Position numbers and translations under genes: made by a program
Notes under the pieces: generated by a model
Database searches by the model: none
What the model was told of the DNA's origin: nothing
Seen by the model: only the letters and a program-made list of their open reading frames with translations
Origin: Pelagibius sp041565695
GTDB lineage: Bacteria > Pseudomonadota > Alphaproteobacteria > Kiloniellales > Kiloniellaceae
NCBI GenBank assembly: GCA_041565695.1
Contig: JBFGUI010000240.1
Coordinates: 1-5,811, forward strand
Direction of reading: 5' to 3'
Length of the DNA stretch: 5,811 nucleotides
Part shown: piece after piece, positions 1-5,740 of the stretch
Numbering within the stretch: the stretch's first letter is position 1
How the letters are laid out: each line of letters begins with the position of its first letter

Positions 1-665
1 CCCTGGCGCTGGCCGCCACCGCGCCCGGCGCCCGGGCGGCGGGCGACGGCCAGGAGGGACTGGTGCCGGGCTCCCCCGCCGCCGGCATCTACGGCGCCAA
101 CCACCTGGCCGGCCTGCCCGACAAGGCCGAGTTGGTCTTCGACTACCGTTTCGAAGGCTCGCTGATGGCGCAGCCCTTCGACGACGATGTCCGGCTCGAC
201 TTCACCCGCAGCGTCGACGGCGCAGAGGGCTACGACGTCGAGATGACGCTCTTCACGTGGACCCGCAAGCTGACCCTGGGGCCGGTGTCTGCCGCCTCGA
301 TCAACCCGATCCTGCTGGTCTTCTTCCAGCGCGACGTGACCCACATGAGCAACGGCACCGGCGGCAGCCAGCACTACTTCCGCAACGTGATCCGCGCCGC
401 GCTGCAGAACCCGGAGATCGGCCGCGTCAGCCCCATCACCATCGACCTCGACGGCCGCCGGGTGAGCGCCAGCGAGATCTCCTTCCGGCCCTTCGAAGGC
501 GACAGCCACCGCGCGCAGCTGCGCAACTTCGCCGACAAGACCTACCGCTTCGTGGTCTCGGAGGCGGTGCCCGGCGGCATCTACGAGGTGCAGTCGGAGA
601 CCCCGGACGACAGCGGCGAAGGCGTGCTGCTGCGCGAGACCTACCGCTTCCGGGAGATCCGCTGA
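1..665 (+). CDS. Exported protein of unknown function, 5' end missing
   Basis: The reading frame is open from the left edge (full codons from base 3) to TGA at 663-665, giving 220 visible residues. A GTG at 63 could serve as a start, but the codons before it read LALAATAPGARA-AGDG. That is the end of a Sec signal peptide with an A-R-A type cleavage site near base 38, so the true start lies upstream of the window. The mature part looks like a soluble, beta-rich domain with alternating polar and hydrophobic strands (FDYRFEGSL, VRLDFTRS, ISFRPFEG, YRFVVSEAVPGGIYEV) and a helical middle (QHYFRNVIRAALQNP). No cysteines or cofactor motifs are visible. It overlaps the next gene by one base, so the two are probably one operon and both act in the periplasm. 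I do not recognise a characterised family. I have only a vague impression of similar proteins near PQQ-dependent dehydrogenase genes, which I cannot confirm here. Confidence 0.8.
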   Translation, partial: LALAATAPGARAAGDGQEGLVPGSPAAGIYGANHLAGLPDKAELVFDYRFEGSLMAQPFDDDVRLDFTRSVDGAEGYDVEMTLFTWTRKLTLGPVSAASINPILLVFFQRDVTHMSNGTGGSQHYFRNVIRAALQNPEIGRVSPITIDLDGRRVSASEISFRPFEGDSHRAQLRNFADKTYRFVVSEAVPGGIYEVQSETPDDSGEGVLLRETYRFREIR

Positions 666-1027
666 TGCGCCGCAGCGCCCTGGCCCTGGCGTTCGGCTGC
701 GCCTGCCTCTCGGCGGTTTTGCTGGCGCCGGCCGGCAGCCGCGCCCACGACTACCCCACCGAGGTCGTGGCCGACTATGTGCTGGCCTGCATGGCCGCCA
801 ACAACAACACCGCCGAGGCGCTGCGCCAGTGCTCCTGCTCGATCGACGTGCTGGCCTCGCTGCTCAGCTACCAGGACTATTCCACGGCCGAGACCGTGCT
901 GCGCATGCGCCAGGTGCGCGGCGGCGGCGAAAAGATGGCACTGTTCCGCGAAACTCCCTTCGCCAAGCAGACCATCGACCGCCTGCGGCGCGCCCAGATC
1001 GAGGCCGAGGTGCGCTGCTTTCTCTAA
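665..1027 (+). CDS. Small exported four-cysteine protein of unknown function
   Basis: The 120-residue protein starts at ATG 665, whose A is also the last base of the preceding TGA stop; GGGAG at 652-656 lies 8 bases upstream as a ribosome binding site. The frame stays open further upstream, but that part is a proline/arginine-rich shadow of the first gene. Residues 1-27 form a signal peptide: MRRS, a hydrophobic core (ALALAFGCACLSAVLLA), and cleavage after S-R-A27. The mature chain of about 93 residues holds exactly four cysteines, C42, C56, C58 and C118, with a C-S-C pair and one near the very C-terminus (RCFL). In the oxidising periplasm these could form two disulfides. The rest looks helical (EVVADYVLACMAANN, TAETVLRMRQV, KQTIDRLRRAQIEAEV). 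There is no CXXCH haem motif, so it is not a cytochrome c. Tight coupling to the first gene suggests a shared role. Function is unknown. Confidence 0.8.
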   Translation: MRRSALALAFGCACLSAVLLAPAGSRAHDYPTEVVADYVLACMAANNNTAEALRQCSCSIDVLASLLSYQDYSTAETVLRMRQVRGGGEKMALFRETPFAKQTIDRLRRAQIEAEVRCFL

Positions 1028-1028
1028 C

Positions 1029-1046
1029 CCGCCGGGGTTCCGGCGG
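1029..1046 (+). terminator. GC-rich hairpin after the exported-protein genes
   Basis: Two bases after the TAA stop lies a perfect 7-bp stem, CCGCCGG, with loop GGTT and the matching arm CCGGCGG. No run of T follows, so it is not a classical Rho-independent terminator. It may stabilise the 3' end of the upstream transcript or weaken read-through into the FIST gene. A second small hairpin (TGCTGC, loop ATC, GCAGCA) follows at 1052-1066. Confidence 0.4.
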
Positions 1047-1055
1047 CACGCTGCT

Positions 1056-1071
1056 GCATCGCAGCATCGCA
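1056..1071 (+). repeat. Two tandem copies of an 8-bp unit
   Basis: GCATCGCA occurs twice head to tail in the gap between the exported-protein genes and the FIST gene, overlapping a small hairpin at 1052-1066. Its length is compatible with slippage, and no function is evident. Confidence 0.45.
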
Positions 1072-1161
1072 GTGAGGAAAGCCGCTCGCGACGATCGTTG
1101 TCGTGCTAGGCTGAAGTAAGAAGGAAGGCCGCGCAGACGGCCGCCACAGGGAAGAACAGCC

Positions 1162-1167
1162 AGGGGA
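1162..1167 (+). promoter_or_regulatory. Ribosome binding site of the FIST gene
   Basis: AGGGGA lies 7 bases before ATG 1175 and fixes that start. No convincing -35/-10 pair was found in the 147-bp gap 1028-1174, so it is open whether the FIST gene has its own promoter or is read from upstream. Confidence 0.6.
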
Positions 1168-1174
1168 CGGACCC

Positions 1175-2344
1175 ATGGCCAGCATCGTCACAGAACGCGG
1201 GGCGACCGCTACGCGCCCGGCCATCGCGCGGGCCTGGTCGGCCGCGCGCAACCCGGTCCGGGTCATCGAGGAACTGAGCCAGGGGATCACCGGCTGCGAT
1301 CCGGCGCTGATCACCGTCTTCGTTTCCTCAAACCTGCCCTACGAGGACATCGTGACGCCGCTCTCGGCGGCCTATCCCGACGTCCCCCTGGTCGGCTGCA
1401 CCACCGCCGGCAGCCTGACCTGCGAGAGCTACGAGGCCGACGGCTCCATCGCCATCGCCTTCGACCGCGCCGCCTTCAGCTTCGAGACCTGCCTGCTGAC
1501 CAATCTGCGCAACTACTCCATGGCGCAGGGCGGCGAGGCGATCGAGAGCGCCTACTTCCGCCTGCTGCGCAAGCTGGAGCCGGAGCGCGAGAACTTCTTC
1601 GCCATGCTGCTGGTCGACGGCCTGTCTCGGCGCGAGGAGGAGATCGCGGCGAGCACCTATGCGGCACTCGACGAGGTGCCGATCTTCGGCGCCTCTGCCG
1701 GCGACAACCTGAACTTCGACACAACGCAGATCTTCTACAACGGCGACGTGCTGGAGGATTCCGCCCTGGTCGTGATCGGCGCCTCCAACCGCCAGATGGA
1801 GGTCTTCAAGATCGAGCATTTCCGACCCACGGAGCAGAAGATCGTGGTCACCTCGGCCGATCCGGAGCGCCGCATCGTATGGTCGCTCAACGCCGAGCCG
1901 GCGGCCGAAGAATATGCCCGCCTGATCGGCGTGTCGCCGGACAAACTCACGCCCGAGGTCTTCGCCGCCAATCCCCTTCTGGTGCGCATCGGCGGCGAGT
2001 ACCACGTGCGCGCCATCCAGCAGGTCGACCGGGAAGGCGCCCTGCACTTCTACTGCGCCATCGACGAGGGCATCGTGCTGACCCTCGCCCATCCCGAAGA
2101 CATGCGCGACAACCTGATCCAGAACATGCAGCGCATCAGCGAGCGCATTGGAAAGCTCGATACCGTGCTGTGCTTCGACTGCATCCTGCGCCGCCTGGAG
2201 GCCGAGCGCCTCGACATCAAGGGCGACCTGCTGCCGATCTTCTCGCGCTACAACATGATCGGCTTCAACACCTACGGCGAGCAGTACCGCTTCCTGCATC
2301 TGAGCCAGACCCTGACCGGACTCGCCATCGGAGAGGCACCGTGA
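1175..2344 (+). CDS. FIST-domain (FIST_N plus FIST_C) cytoplasmic sensor protein
   Basis: This 389-residue protein has both halves of the FIST signal-transduction family, proposed to bind small ligands such as amino acids. The N-terminal half (about residues 45-225) has the conserved GCTTAG at 74-79, followed by an acidic/aromatic stretch, and GASAGDN starting at residue 172. The C-terminal half (about 235-370) contains LLVRIGGEYHVRAIQQVD and FYCAIDEGIVLTLA. Near the end is C333-F-D-C336, then LRRLEAER, and a final GFNTYGEQYRF segment typical of FIST_C. There is no signal peptide or membrane segment, so it is cytoplasmic and about full length for the family. It carries no output domain. Its stop overlaps the GTG start of the hybrid kinase by 4 bases, so translation is coupled and the likely partner is that kinase. 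The ligand cannot be read from the sequence. A long open frame on the opposite strand is a codon-bias shadow. Confidence 0.93.
   Translation: MASIVTERGATATRPAIARAWSAARNPVRVIEELSQGITGCDPALITVFVSSNLPYEDIVTPLSAAYPDVPLVGCTTAGSLTCESYEADGSIAIAFDRAAFSFETCLLTNLRNYSMAQGGEAIESAYFRLLRKLEPERENFFAMLLVDGLSRREEEIAASTYAALDEVPIFGASAGDNLNFDTTQIFYNGDVLEDSALVVIGASNRQMEVFKIEHFRPTEQKIVVTSADPERRIVWSLNAEPAAEEYARLIGVSPDKLTPEVFAANPLLVRIGGEYHVRAIQQVDREGALHFYCAIDEGIVLTLAHPEDMRDNLIQNMQRISERIGKLDTVLCFDCILRRLEAERLDIKGDLLPIFSRYNMIGFNTYGEQYRFLHLSQTLTGLAIGEAP
2330..2336 (+). promoter_or_regulatory. Ribosome binding site deciding the GTG start of the kinase
   Basis: GGAGAGG inside the last codons of the FIST gene lies 4 bases before GTG 2341. 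That GTG overlaps the FIST stop codon as GTGA, the usual arrangement for translational coupling. The kinase frame is open much further upstream, but that part overlaps the FIST gene and reads as a low-complexity Arg/Pro shadow. Confidence 0.65.
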
Positions 2345-4680
2345 GCTCGGCCCGGATTTCCGGACTCGAGGCTTCGCAGCCGACGCTGCTCGAACGGGAG
2401 GCGCGCATCACCGAGCTCGAGCGCGAGAACGCCAAGCTCAGGACGGTGCGTGACGCCCTGATCCGCCAGGTCGACCGCAGCCACGACTTCACAGGCAACG
2501 CCTATAAGCTGTTCCAGTCGGTCGCCGAACTGGAGACCAGCGTCGAAAAGCGCATCCAGCGGCTGGCCCGCGCCATGAGCGAGGCGAAGATCGCCCGCCA
2601 GCAGCTGCAGCAGGCCATCGACGCCATCGGCGAGGGCTTCATTCTCTACGACAGCGACGACCGCATCGTGCTGTGCAATCGCAGGTACCGCGACTTCTTT
2701 CCGGCCCTCAGTGAGCTGCTCACCCCCGGAACCCATTTCAACGAAATTGTGCACGCCGCCGCGGAAAGCGGCGTTATCGTCGAGGCGGTCACCGACCCGG
2801 AGGCCTGGATGACCTCGCGGCTCGAGTACCACCGGCGCAACAGCTGCCAGTTCCAGCAGCTGCTGAGCGACGGCCGCTGGATCCAGATCAGTGAGCGGGC
2901 CACCAACGACGGCGGCAAGGTGACCATCGTCACGGAGATCACCCACTTCCGCCGGCTGGAGGAAACCCAGCGGCTTGCCAAAGTGGCCGCGCAGTCGGGG
3001 CTGCTGGCGACCACGGTGGCCAACATCGCCCAGGGTGTGGTGGTCTTCGATGCCGAGCTGAAGCTGGTCGCCTGGAACTCACAGGCGGCGATGCTGCTCA
3101 ACCTGCCCTATGCCGGCATGTATTCGGGTATGAGCCTCAGGCGACTGGCCCGTCAGGTCTGGCGTTACGGGGCGGAGGTGCCGCGCGAGCGGCGGCGCGA
3201 GGCCTACGAGTGGATCGGCAACCCGCGCAAGCGCTACCCGCTGCGCATCGAGATCTCCTACCGCGGCCGGCGCTTCGTGGCCGCCAATTTCCGCACCATG
3301 CCGGACGACAGCTTCGTCGTCACCATGACCGACATCTCCGCCCAGATCAAAGCCGCCAAGCTGCTGGAGCAGAGCAAGGAGGAGCTGGAAAAGCGCGTCG
3401 ACGAGCGCACTCTCGAGCTCCGCCGCCTCAACGAGATCCTGCAGGACGAGGTGCGCCGCCACGAACAGACCGCCGCCGATCTGGAGCGGGCGCGCAAGGC
3501 TGCCGAAGCCGCCAATCTCGGCAAGACCCGCTTTCTCGCCGCGGCCAGCCACGACCTGCTGCAGCCGCTCAACGCGGCGCGCCTCTACCTGTCGGCGCTC
3601 GAGGCCTCACCGCTGGTCCATCCCGGCGCGCGCCGACTGCTCGACAACGTCACCAAGGCCTTCCAGTCCACCGAAGCCCTGCTCAGCACCCTGCTCGATA
3701 TCTCCAAGATGGACGCCGGCGGCTACCGTCCGCGCATGATCGCGGTGAAGGTCGGCGAGCTGTTTGAGACCCTGGAAGCCGAGTTCGGCGCCCTGGCGCG
3801 GCAGAAGGGCCTGCGCCTGCGGCGGCTGCCCTGCTCGGCAGTGGTGCGCTCCGACGCCCAGCTGCTGCGCCGCATCGTCCAGAACCTGTTGTCCAACGCG
3901 CTGAAGTACACCGAAAAGGGCGGCATTCTGCTCGGTGCCCGGCGCCGCGGAGATTTCCTCTCGATCGAGATCCATGACAGCGGCCCCGGCATCGCCGCCG
4001 AGAACCATCAGGCCATCTTCGAGGAGTTCAGGCGCGCCGCCCCGCCGGGCGACCACACGGCGGGCCTCGGCCTCGGTCTGGCGATCGTCAAGCGCGCTGC
4101 CGACCTGCTGGGGCATCAGATCGGCCTGCGCTCGACCGTCGGCCACGGCTCCTGCTTTTACCTGATGGTACCGCTCGTGCCGGCCGGCAGCGGCGACGTC
4201 GTCGACGGCGCCCTGTTCGATCTGCCGAAGGTCCTGGACGAGCAGCCGCAGAGGGAGGCCCTGCCCTTCGGCGATGGGCCGCTGTTCGTGCTGGAGAACG
4301 ACAGGGGCGTGGCCGATGCGATGACGACTCTGTTCGACTACTGGCACCTGGCCAGCATCACGGCGCCGTCCTACGCGGCCCTGGTGGAGCTCGTCCAGCG
4401 CAAGCAGCTTATGCCGCGGGCCATTATCGCCGATCTGCATCTCGATGGCGGCATTGACGGGATCGACGCGATCATCCTGCTGCGCGAGCGCCTCGGCCGC
4501 GACGTGCCGGGCATCCTGGTCACCGCCGACCAGTCCCGCGAGGTCAAGGAACGGGCCAAGGCCAAGGGGATCGAGTACTTTTCGAAGCCGATGAAACCGG
4601 CGCAGCTACGCGCCTACCTGACTCACCTCTCCACGGCGGCCAGGTCGGCCTCGGACCTCGGCATCGGGCCGGAGGGCTGA
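2341..4680 (+). CDS. Soluble hybrid histidine kinase with PAS domains and C-terminal receiver (NahK/ErcS'-like)
   Basis: The 779-residue protein starts at GTG 2341. Residues 15-45 form a coiled coil (LEREARITELERENAKLR), followed by a conserved-looking RSHDFTGNAYKLFQS segment. A first PAS region spans about 89-205 (AIDAIGEGFILYDSDDRIV) and a second about 226-335 (ANIAQGVVVFDAELKLVAWN). A second coiled coil runs about 338-395. HisKA carries the phospho-accepting H404 in ASHDLLQPLNAARL. The ATPase domain shows N515 and N519, G1 DSGPG at 546-550, the F box around IFEEF, and G2 GLGLGL at 575-580. The receiver (about 646-765) has E652/D654 for the acidic pocket, phospho-acceptor D698, T728 and K749-P. 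All catalytic residues are present. There is no membrane segment, so it is cytoplasmic. The SHDLLQPLNAA H-box and layout match the NahK/ErcS' group. No HPt domain is encoded here. It is coupled to the FIST gene upstream and converges on a LuxR-type regulator, its likely output. Confidence 0.93.
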   Translation: MSSARISGLEASQPTLLEREARITELERENAKLRTVRDALIRQVDRSHDFTGNAYKLFQSVAELETSVEKRIQRLARAMSEAKIARQQLQQAIDAIGEGFILYDSDDRIVLCNRRYRDFFPALSELLTPGTHFNEIVHAAAESGVIVEAVTDPEAWMTSRLEYHRRNSCQFQQLLSDGRWIQISERATNDGGKVTIVTEITHFRRLEETQRLAKVAAQSGLLATTVANIAQGVVVFDAELKLVAWNSQAAMLLNLPYAGMYSGMSLRRLARQVWRYGAEVPRERRREAYEWIGNPRKRYPLRIEISYRGRRFVAANFRTMPDDSFVVTMTDISAQIKAAKLLEQSKEELEKRVDERTLELRRLNEILQDEVRRHEQTAADLERARKAAEAANLGKTRFLAAASHDLLQPLNAARLYLSALEASPLVHPGARRLLDNVTKAFQSTEALLSTLLDISKMDAGGYRPRMIAVKVGELFETLEAEFGALARQKGLRLRRLPCSAVVRSDAQLLRRIVQNLLSNALKYTEKGGILLGARRRGDFLSIEIHDSGPGIAAENHQAIFEEFRRAAPPGDHTAGLGLGLAIVKRAADLLGHQIGLRSTVGHGSCFYLMVPLVPAGSGDVVDGALFDLPKVLDEQPQREALPFGDGPLFVLENDRGVADAMTTLFDYWHLASITAPSYAALVELVQRKQLMPRAIIADLHLDGGIDGIDAIILLRERLGRDVPGILVTADQSREVKERAKAKGIEYFSKPMKPAQLRAYLTHLSTAARSASDLGIGPEG

Positions 4681-5312
4681 TGCAGCGCCCCGCGCTGGGC
4701 CAGCAGCACCGCCTGCATGCGCGATGACACCTCCAGCTTCTTGAGGATGGCCGAGACGTGGGCCTTGACGGTCGACTCGCTGATCGACAGCTGGTAGGCG
4801 ATCTGCTTGTTCAGCAGGCCCTCGCCGAGCAGGCGCAGGACCGTGGTCTGCTGCGGCGTCAGGGTGCCGATCACCCGCGAGACCTGGTCGATCTCCGCCA
4901 CCTCCTCGGGCCCGCAGATGGCATCGCCCGCGGCGGTGAAAGCGGTTTTCCCGGCCAGAACCTCGCGCACGGCGGCGACGATCTCGGCGGCGCTGGACTT
5001 CTTGTTGACGAAGCCGAGCGCCCCATAGCCTCTGGCCATCTGGACCAGGCGCGCATCGTCGAGGCCGGACAGCACCAGGATCGGAATCTTGGGCGCCTCC
5101 CGGCGCAGCTGCAGAAGGCCTTGGAATCCTTCGACATCCGGCAGCATCAAATCGAGAAGGACGAGGTCGATGTCCTCGATCCGCCGTACCGTTTCCAGAG
5201 CTTGCGCGGCGGAATGGGCCTGGATCAGATCACAGGGCGCCAGTGCGGATTTCAGCATGCCTTCCAGTGCCGAGCAGACCAGGGGGTGGTCGTCGACTAT
5301 CAAGACGAGCAT
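4623..5312 (-). CDS. LuxR/NarL-family response regulator (ErbR/AgmR/ExaE-like)
   Basis: The 229-residue protein starts at ATG 5312-5310 on the minus strand. The receiver (1-120) has acidic residues D7 and D8, phospho-acceptor D54 in LVLLDLMLPDVEG, S82 and K104. A linker of about 30 residues leads to a GerE-type helix-turn-helix (about 148-208) with LTPQQTTVLRLLGEGLLNKQ and ISESTVKAHVSAILKKL, typical of DNA-binding NarL/FixJ regulators. The tail of about 20 residues (PSGPMPRSEADLAAVER) is encoded where the gene overlaps the kinase gene. Phosphorylation would be expected to trigger dimerisation and DNA binding. The divergent region to its right is the obvious target, for itself and for the exported protein beyond. 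Resemblance to the Pseudomonas alcohol-oxidation regulators is from memory of the family and is only suggestive. Confidence 0.93.
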   Translation of the reverse strand: MLVLIVDDHPLVCSALEGMLKSALAPCDLIQAHSAAQALETVRRIEDIDLVLLDLMLPDVEGFQGLLQLRREAPKIPILVLSGLDDARLVQMARGYGALGFVNKKSSAAEIVAAVREVLAGKTAFTAAGDAICGPEEVAEIDQVSRVIGTLTPQQTTVLRLLGEGLLNKQIAYQLSISESTVKAHVSAILKKLEVSSRMQAVLLAQRGALHQPSGPMPRSEADLAAVER

Positions 5313-5319
5313 CGCGTCA

Positions 5320-5330
5320 CCTTCCTCCCT
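5320..5330 (-). promoter_or_regulatory. Ribosome binding site of the response regulator
   Basis: On the minus strand AGGGAGGAAGG precedes the ATG by 7 bases, with the GGAGG core 11 bases away. This strong purine-rich site supports the start at 5312. Confidence 0.65.
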
Positions 5331-5379
5331 AGCGCGGCCTCATTTTTCTAGGCGGGGCCGCCCCTTTTTATTTATCCAC

Positions 5380-5409
5380 AGCATAGTAACGCCGGCCGCC
5401 TGCGCGCAA
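5380..5409 (-). promoter_or_regulatory. Weak candidate promoter for the response regulator
   Basis: On the minus strand TTGCGC (5409-5404) and TATGCT (5385-5380) are 18 bases apart, a partial match to sigma-70 -35 and -10 boxes. The -35 candidate overlaps the palindrome at 5406-5420, so a bound protein could block or assist it. The match is weak and could be chance. Confidence 0.25.
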
Positions 5410-5420
5410 TTCACAATTGC
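5406..5420. promoter_or_regulatory. Perfect 15-bp palindrome, candidate operator
   Basis: GCAATT-CAC-AATTGC is a perfect inverted repeat with 6-bp arms and a 3-bp centre, about 85 bases upstream of the regulator start. The symmetry suits a dimeric DNA-binding protein. The binding protein is unknown; the LuxR-type regulator encoded here is one candidate. Confidence 0.45.
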
Positions 5421-5451
5421 AAGTAAATCGGCCCAGGGTGCCGGAACGCTT

Positions 5452-5520
5452 TCCTGTCGATAATCAAAACATCGGGCTTATCTGCTGATATCCTTCGATA
5501 TTAGACTTTAGTATTAGTCT
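5452..5520. promoter_or_regulatory. AT-rich repeat cluster, candidate promoter/operator
   Basis: This island contains TCCTGTCGATAAT at 5452-5464 and the related TCCTTCGATATT at 5491-5502. It also has GATAT at 5487-5491 and 5497-5501, exactly 10 bp apart and so on the same helix face. An inverted repeat AGACT (5503-5507), 8-base spacer, AGTCT (5516-5520) follows. GATAAT at 5459-5464 resembles a -10 box but lacks a clear -35. The plus-strand exported gene starts 220 bases further on. An activator-dependent promoter is a reasonable inference. Confidence 0.45.
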
Positions 5521-5725
5521 GCCGCCGCCGCAGCCCAAGGGCGAGCGCCAAAAAAGGGTCCGCCGGCATGCCGCGATCGGCCGTGCCGGCCTGGGCGCGA
5601 AATGCCGATTTAGCGCAGCGGCCATGCAAAATCTTCACGGGTTCGCCAGGGCGGTGCCACTAGGCGCGGAGACAGGGGCGCACCAAATATCGGCCGTCGG
5701 GCCCCCGGTGTGGCGGGCCCCGCTT

Positions 5726-5731
5726 GGGAGG
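5726..5731 (+). promoter_or_regulatory. Ribosome binding site of the right-edge exported protein
   Basis: GGGAGG lies 9 bases before ATG 5741. Another ATG at 5734 is only 2 bases from it and in a different frame, so 5741 is chosen. An inverted repeat of two GGGCCC arms (5699-5704, 5715-5720) sits just upstream and could modulate access. Confidence 0.6.
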
Positions 5732-5740
5732 CTATGCCCC

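Larger units (their letters stand above)
5313..5740. other. Divergent intergenic regulatory region, 428 bp
   Basis: No protein-coding frame is supported here. From left to right it holds the regulator's ribosome binding site, a short GC-rich inverted repeat with a T/A-rich run (5351-5374), a weak minus-strand promoter candidate, a perfect palindrome (5406-5420), an AT-rich island with repeats (about 5452-5520), a GC-rich stretch of about 200 bases, and a hairpin and ribosome binding site before the exported-protein start at 5741. The AT content around 5455-5520 stands out sharply against the rest of the window and is the best place for promoters and operators. Confidence 0.7.

Noticed and set aside
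1089..1103. Near-palindrome around ACGATCGT before the FIST gene, possible operator
   Set aside because: Only the central 8 bp are symmetric, which is common by chance in GC-rich DNA, and no matching promoter boxes are seen.
1328..2299. Open frame of 323 codons on the minus strand
   Set aside because: It lies fully opposite the FIST gene, which has clear family motifs, and its Ala/Gly/Asp/Val-rich translation is typical of an antisense shadow in GC-rich DNA.
1879..2340. Upstream extension of the kinase reading frame
   Set aside because: The extension is Arg/Pro/His-rich and overlaps the FIST gene. The GTG at 2341 with GGAGAGG in front and the GTGA overlap explains the start better.
3607..4440. 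Open frame of 277 codons on the minus strand
   Set aside because: It is opposite the kinase catalytic domains, with low-complexity composition and no recognisable motif.
4758..5351. Open frame of 197 codons on the plus strand
   Set aside because: It is opposite the LuxR-type regulator, whose receiver and helix-turn-helix residues are intact; its own translation shows no family features.
5351..5374. GC-rich inverted repeat followed by a T/A-rich run, resembling a terminator
   Set aside because: The T-run follows on the plus strand, but no plus-strand gene ends here. The stem is only 4 bp with a 3-base loop, and it lies in the leader of the minus-strand regulator.
5568..5663. Possible 31-codon leader peptide starting at ATG 5568
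   Set aside because: An AAGGG lies 9 bases upstream, but the composition is unremarkable, there is no attenuator-like run of one amino acid, and short open frames are expected by chance here.
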